Source of the DNA: Rhynchosporium graminicola
Lineage: Eukaryota > Ascomycota > Leotiomycetes > Helotiales > Ploettnerulaceae
Direction: 5' to 3'
Length of the DNA: 64,000 nt
Assembly: GCA_900074885.1 (NCBI GenBank)
Contig: FJUW01000021.1
Location: 496,001 to 560,000, forward strand
Shown here: in pieces, positions 60,786 through 64,000 of the stretch
Layout of the letters: each line of letters begins with the position of its first letter
Position numbering within the stretch: the stretch's first letter is position 1
Position numbers and translations under genes: made by a program
Notes under the pieces: generated by a model
Database searches by the model: none
What the model was told of the DNA's origin: nothing
The model's input: the letters and a program-made list of their open reading frames with translations, nothing else

Positions 60786-62116
60786 GGTCTAGTTTGATCT
60801 TTACTAGCCGGCTCCGCACTTCCGCCACCTCCTTTCCTAGTATTAGAAGTAGACTTATTACTATATAAGGCTTATCCTGCTATCTTTCCAGTAGAATCAC
60901 TAGCTCTAGCTTTATTAGTGATATCTTCAATTAGACTAATCAGGGTTACTCCTGAGTTAGCCTTCTTATTTATCTCTAGGTTATTACTAGAAGAAACTCT
61001 TAAGAGAGAACGTTATCTTTCAGCCTATATAGGCCACTTCTCTGAAACTATAGTAATAAATATAATTAGATACTATACCGGAGGTAGAGCTATTATTAAA
61101 GTCTCTAATTTAATAATTAAGAGCTTAAAAGTAATAATAAACTTCTCTAGGGAGTTAAAATCGTTATACTAGAGCTTAACGTAATCTTATATAGCGTTAT
61201 ATACTAGTATATTACTACCTCCTTTGTACTGCGCCTATAAGGCCTTCTATATATCTAATACGGTAGTTTTACTAGTTATATGCGCTAGAGGTCCGGCCTT
61301 ATAATTCAATATGATTACTAGCTTTATTTAACTCTCTCTAGACTCCTAATCTTACTATTTCTTAAGAGCTTTATTATCGACCTCGTTATCTTATTCGTCT
61401 ACCTCTTTAGGTATATAGTCACGCGATTTGACGTTAAGAAACTTACTGATTCTATTAGTTTTAGTAATATTTAGTACCTTATCTCTCTATTCCGTATATT
61501 TCTCTCCTCCCTTGAGCTTATAGCTATCTACTAAGTTTAAGGACGTAGAGCTACTTATCTTCTTACGTTTATACTGCTCTAGTGTAGTTATAGTGATAAG
61601 TTCCGATTCCGAGTCTTCCGGATCCTCTAGATAGTCCTAGGATATCGATTTAGCGTCTGCAGGGGGTAAATCGGGTATATTTTGAGTCCTAGGGACTTAG
61701 GTAGGTTCCGGCGCTAGCGCGGAAGACTCTGCACCTCGAGATACGATAATTTCGGAATCGTCGACTTTGACTGCTATACGAGTACGAGTATTAAGTACTA
61801 TACGGCTTATTTGTAGTAAAGACTCTAAAGACTCTTTAATAGAATTAGAGTTATCGAAGTATACTTCTTCGACTTCTTCTAATAGTAGTAGCGTAGGTAT
61901 ATTAGCTAAAGAACTCTCTCCACTAGCACTCTGCGCGACTATATTTAGTATAGAAAGACGCGCTAGTTTAACTGAACTATACGCGTACTACTATACCTTA
62001 ATCAGAAGCACGCAACTTGAATCTCTACCCTTTAGTACTAAGAAACAGTTCGTAGCTTACTATCAAGAATCATAGTACTACTGCTTCTTTAAGTACTACT
62101 CTACTTCTGGCTATCG

Positions 62117-62128
62117 GGGCTTATAACC
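62117..62128 (-). other. Primer binding site of copia-2 (half initiator-tRNA type)
   Basis: Directly inside the right LTR the minus strand reads GGTTATAAGCCC. Complementarity to the anticodon-loop region of initiator tRNA-Met (GGGCUCAUAACC) holds at all but one position, where G has become A. Copia elements that prime from a tRNA half use this region. Confidence 0.7.
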
Positions 62129-62306
62129 TATAGCAAGGTTACGTTGATCTTCAGAGTAAGGCATAGAGTAGTTAAATAATATTAGTTGTATTATAGTACT
62201 GATTATTATGGAGAGTTAACCAAAGGTATTATCTAGGAATATCCGCACGGACCATGCACGTGACTACAGTCACCTGATCCACACTAAGACCCATATCCTC
62301 GCAATA
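62129..62306 (-). repeat. Right (5') LTR of copia-2
   Basis: 178 bp starting TATAGCAAGGTTACG and ending CTCGCAATA, the same length as the left copy. CTAAT follows at 62307-62311. Confidence 0.92.
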
Positions 62307-62311
62307 CTAAT

Positions 62312-64000
62312 CTCTACTACTATATACCTTATACCTTAATTACTTACGAACCTAGCCTTAGGACCTAGTTGAACGAAATAATAAGGAGAATTATTAGAGA
62401 AGCACGTGATTACTCTATAACTAAACTACTATACCTAGAGCTTATAGCTACTAGAGAGTTCGATTAGTTAATCTAACTAGTTATAGTAGATAGTATTAAG
62501 ATAAAGGCTCTTATTAATTCAGGAGCTATAAGACGCTTTATAAACTTAGTCTTTATCGAGAAATAGAATATTCCTATTATTATTAATCCGAAACTATATC
62601 GCTTTACCTTATTAGATAGAAAAGGCGCTAGATCAGATAGATAAGTCCGTAGAAAGATAAGAGGAATAAAGATAATTATTAATAGATATAAAGAAATACT
62701 TTACTTTGATATAGTACTTACTAAACGATACGATATCGTATAAGGAATATTATAGCTATATAACTATAATCCTAGTATAAACTAAGTAACTAAGAAGGTT
62801 ATATTTAGTAACTATAAATATAAATATAGTTAACTAGCTAGTAAATAAGAAGCTAATACTACCTCCTTAGTAATAATACCGATAGACTTTAGCTAGTTAA
62901 GTCGGGTTCCTAGATAATTAGAACCTAAGAATTATCCTAGTTAGATAGATAATATTCGGGAATAGCTACCTGAACTATATAAGGAGTTCTCGAAACTATT
63001 CGAGGATCCGTAGGATATAAGAGCTTTATCTGAGTATAAACCCTAGGATTATGAAATAAACTTTAAGGATAGATTTATACTTATCGCAGAGAAACTTTAT
63101 TATTATAATTATAATACTATAAGGATACTTAAGGAGTATTAGGAGTTAGATATAAAGAAAAGATAGATTCGGAAGTCTAAATCACCTTATATTATTTATA
63201 TACTAGTAGTTAAGAAAGTAAGAGATCTTAAGGGAAGACTATATAGAGATTATTATATAATTAATAGTAGAACTATAAGAGATATATATCCTTTACTAAA
63301 TATATAGTACCTGCAGGATAAGCTTACTAAAGTAAAGATATATACTAAATTAGACTAATAGAACGTATTTAACTTAATCCGAATTAAAGAAAGATACGAA
63401 TAGAAAACCGCTTTCGTATTACCTTCAGGGCTATAGGAATATATAATAATACTATTTGGCTTAACTAATACCCTAGCTATATATTAAAGGCAGAATAATA
63501 ATATTCTTAAGGATTTTATTAGGAAATTCGCTATATACTACCTAGATAATATCCTAGTATACTCGGAGACTATCGAGGTATACTAAGACTATATTACCTA
63601 AGTTATAGAAGTACTATATAAAGTAGATTCTAGACTAAAGATATTAAAATATGAATTCTTAGTTAAGTAAGTGTGACGGCGCATGGTATACGTGGCAGAT
63701 ACCGCCTTGAGTCTTGTGTCGTTACAGTAAGTTACTTTTCTAAAGTATATTATTCGACCGGGAGAGATAAGTATTAACTCGGAAAAAATTAGAGCTATAA
63801 AGAAATAGGAATCGCTAAAGAATACTAAGGATATATAATTATAGTTAAGTTTTATTAACTTTTACTAATAGTTTATTAGAAACTATTCTAAAATTACTAA
63901 ACCCCTTACGAGCTTAATAAGGAAAGGCGTTCCTTTTACCTAGATTAGCTAGTATAAGGAAGCTTTTCAGAGAATTAAGAAAGAATTCACGAAAGAACTA
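62312..64000 (+). mobile_element. Gypsy-2 retrotransposon, protease and reverse transcriptase part
   Basis: The plus strand reads a retropepsin block, VDSIKIKALINSGAIRRFIN (62487-62545), in which the Asp is now Asn, then RT blocks SPYIIYILVVKKVRDLKGRL, LYRDYYIINSRTI, YPLLNI, KTAFVLPSGL, and YYLDNILVYSE (63533-63563). The RT continues past a 55-bp mini-element at 63672-63726 and reaches the window end, where KNTKD and IRNYSKITKPL-like sequence marks the RT end and RNase H start. Stops are TAG/TAA throughout. Confidence 0.85.
63667..63731. mobile_element. 55-bp mini-element with LTR ends and 5-bp target duplication
   Basis: The element proper is 63672..63726, flanked by GTAAG on both sides (63667-63671 and 63727-63731). 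It starts TGTGACGG and its last 28 bases (ATACCGCCTTGAGTCTTGTG onward to CGTTACA) match the end of the gypsy-1 LTR, while its middle differs. Removing it and one GTAAG restores a continuous RT frame of gypsy-2. It is GC-richer than its surroundings and carries no sign of RIP. It is best seen as a very short solo LTR or a non-autonomous derivative of the gypsy-1 family. Confidence 0.8.

Larger units (their letters stand above)
56724..62306 (-). mobile_element. Copia-2: complete Ty1/copia LTR retrotransposon, RIP-mutated
   Basis: 5,583 bp with 178-bp LTRs and a CTAAT duplication. On the minus strand nearly the whole polyprotein can be read in one frame with TAG/TAA codons only: gag, zinc knuckle with intact C-x2 spacing (60735-60782; CKYYKQLLLKHSPENC), protease LFDAGAIEYISND (60452-60478), integrase (about 60060-58900; SIDKIYIDIVYLKPKGLN), RT (about 58700-57850; IIIITYIDNFLVISKA) and RNase H (57435-57470; ALASTEAEYIAICAFA). 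The order PR-IN-RT-RH is that of Ty1/copia. A half-tRNA primer site and a polypurine stretch sit next to the proper LTRs. It lies in gypsy-2 and is thus younger. Frame integrity suggests RIP came soon after insertion. Confidence 0.93.

Noticed and set aside
60918..62075. Plus-strand frames of 84 and 102 residues
   Set aside because: They are antisense to the gag region of copia-2.

Overview
The window looks like nuclear DNA of a filamentous ascomycete (Pezizomycotina, possibly Leotiomycetes). The genes carry short introns of about 40-150 nt with GT..AG ends and CTAAC-like branch sites. The protein families (NMA111, fungal GT31, Cyk3-like transglutaminase, rhodopsin-like integral membrane proteins, GH11 xylanase) are fungal. 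Transposons in it show the CpA-to-TpA decay expected from repeat-induced point mutation (RIP). There is no sign of operons, rRNA, tRNA or CRISPR. Exon borders were worked out by hand from reading-frame continuity and remembered family conservation; no alignment was run.

Layout. 1-43.5 kb is mostly gene space. In order: the 3' end of a GT31 glycosyltransferase gene with a very charged insertion; nma111 (minus); a broken acidic-protein gene at the edge of an AT-rich RIP island (about 6.1-9.5 kb) that holds a diverged tandem array with a unit of about 280 bp; a conserved fungal membrane protein (minus); a transglutaminase-like protein with a thioredoxin/PDI-like domain inside it (minus); a rhodopsin-like seven-helix protein (minus); a frameshifted acetamidase/formamidase; a decayed BCS1-like AAA ATPase pseudogene; a four-exon short-chain dehydrogenase (minus); tubulin-folding cofactor D (plus); a GH11 xylanase; about 4.7 kb without a confident gene; a seven-exon CotH-kinase-family gene; and a GMC oxidoreductase cut off after about 160 residues.

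From about 43.52 kb to the end the window is a nest of RIP-mutated LTR retrotransposons. Copia-1 (minus strand, truncated in its reverse transcriptase exactly where the GMC gene stops) is split by gypsy-1 (plus strand, 268-bp LTRs, chromodomain integrase, extra antisense reading frame). Next to copia-1 lies gypsy-2 (plus), split by a structurally complete copia-2 (minus, 178-bp LTRs, 5-bp target duplication CTAAT, half-tRNA primer site). Gypsy-2 also holds a 55-bp mini-element with the same terminal bases as the gypsy-1 LTR and its own 5-bp duplication GTAAG. A 564-N gap inside gypsy-1 is flanked by two almost identical 266-bp segments, which suggests a false join or an unmerged overlap.

The host genes do not form an evident pathway. 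The items most worth following are the thioredoxin-transglutaminase fusion, the CotH-family gene beside the transposon nest, the 55-bp mini-element, the antisense reading frame in gypsy-1, and the non-LTR junction that truncates the GMC gene.
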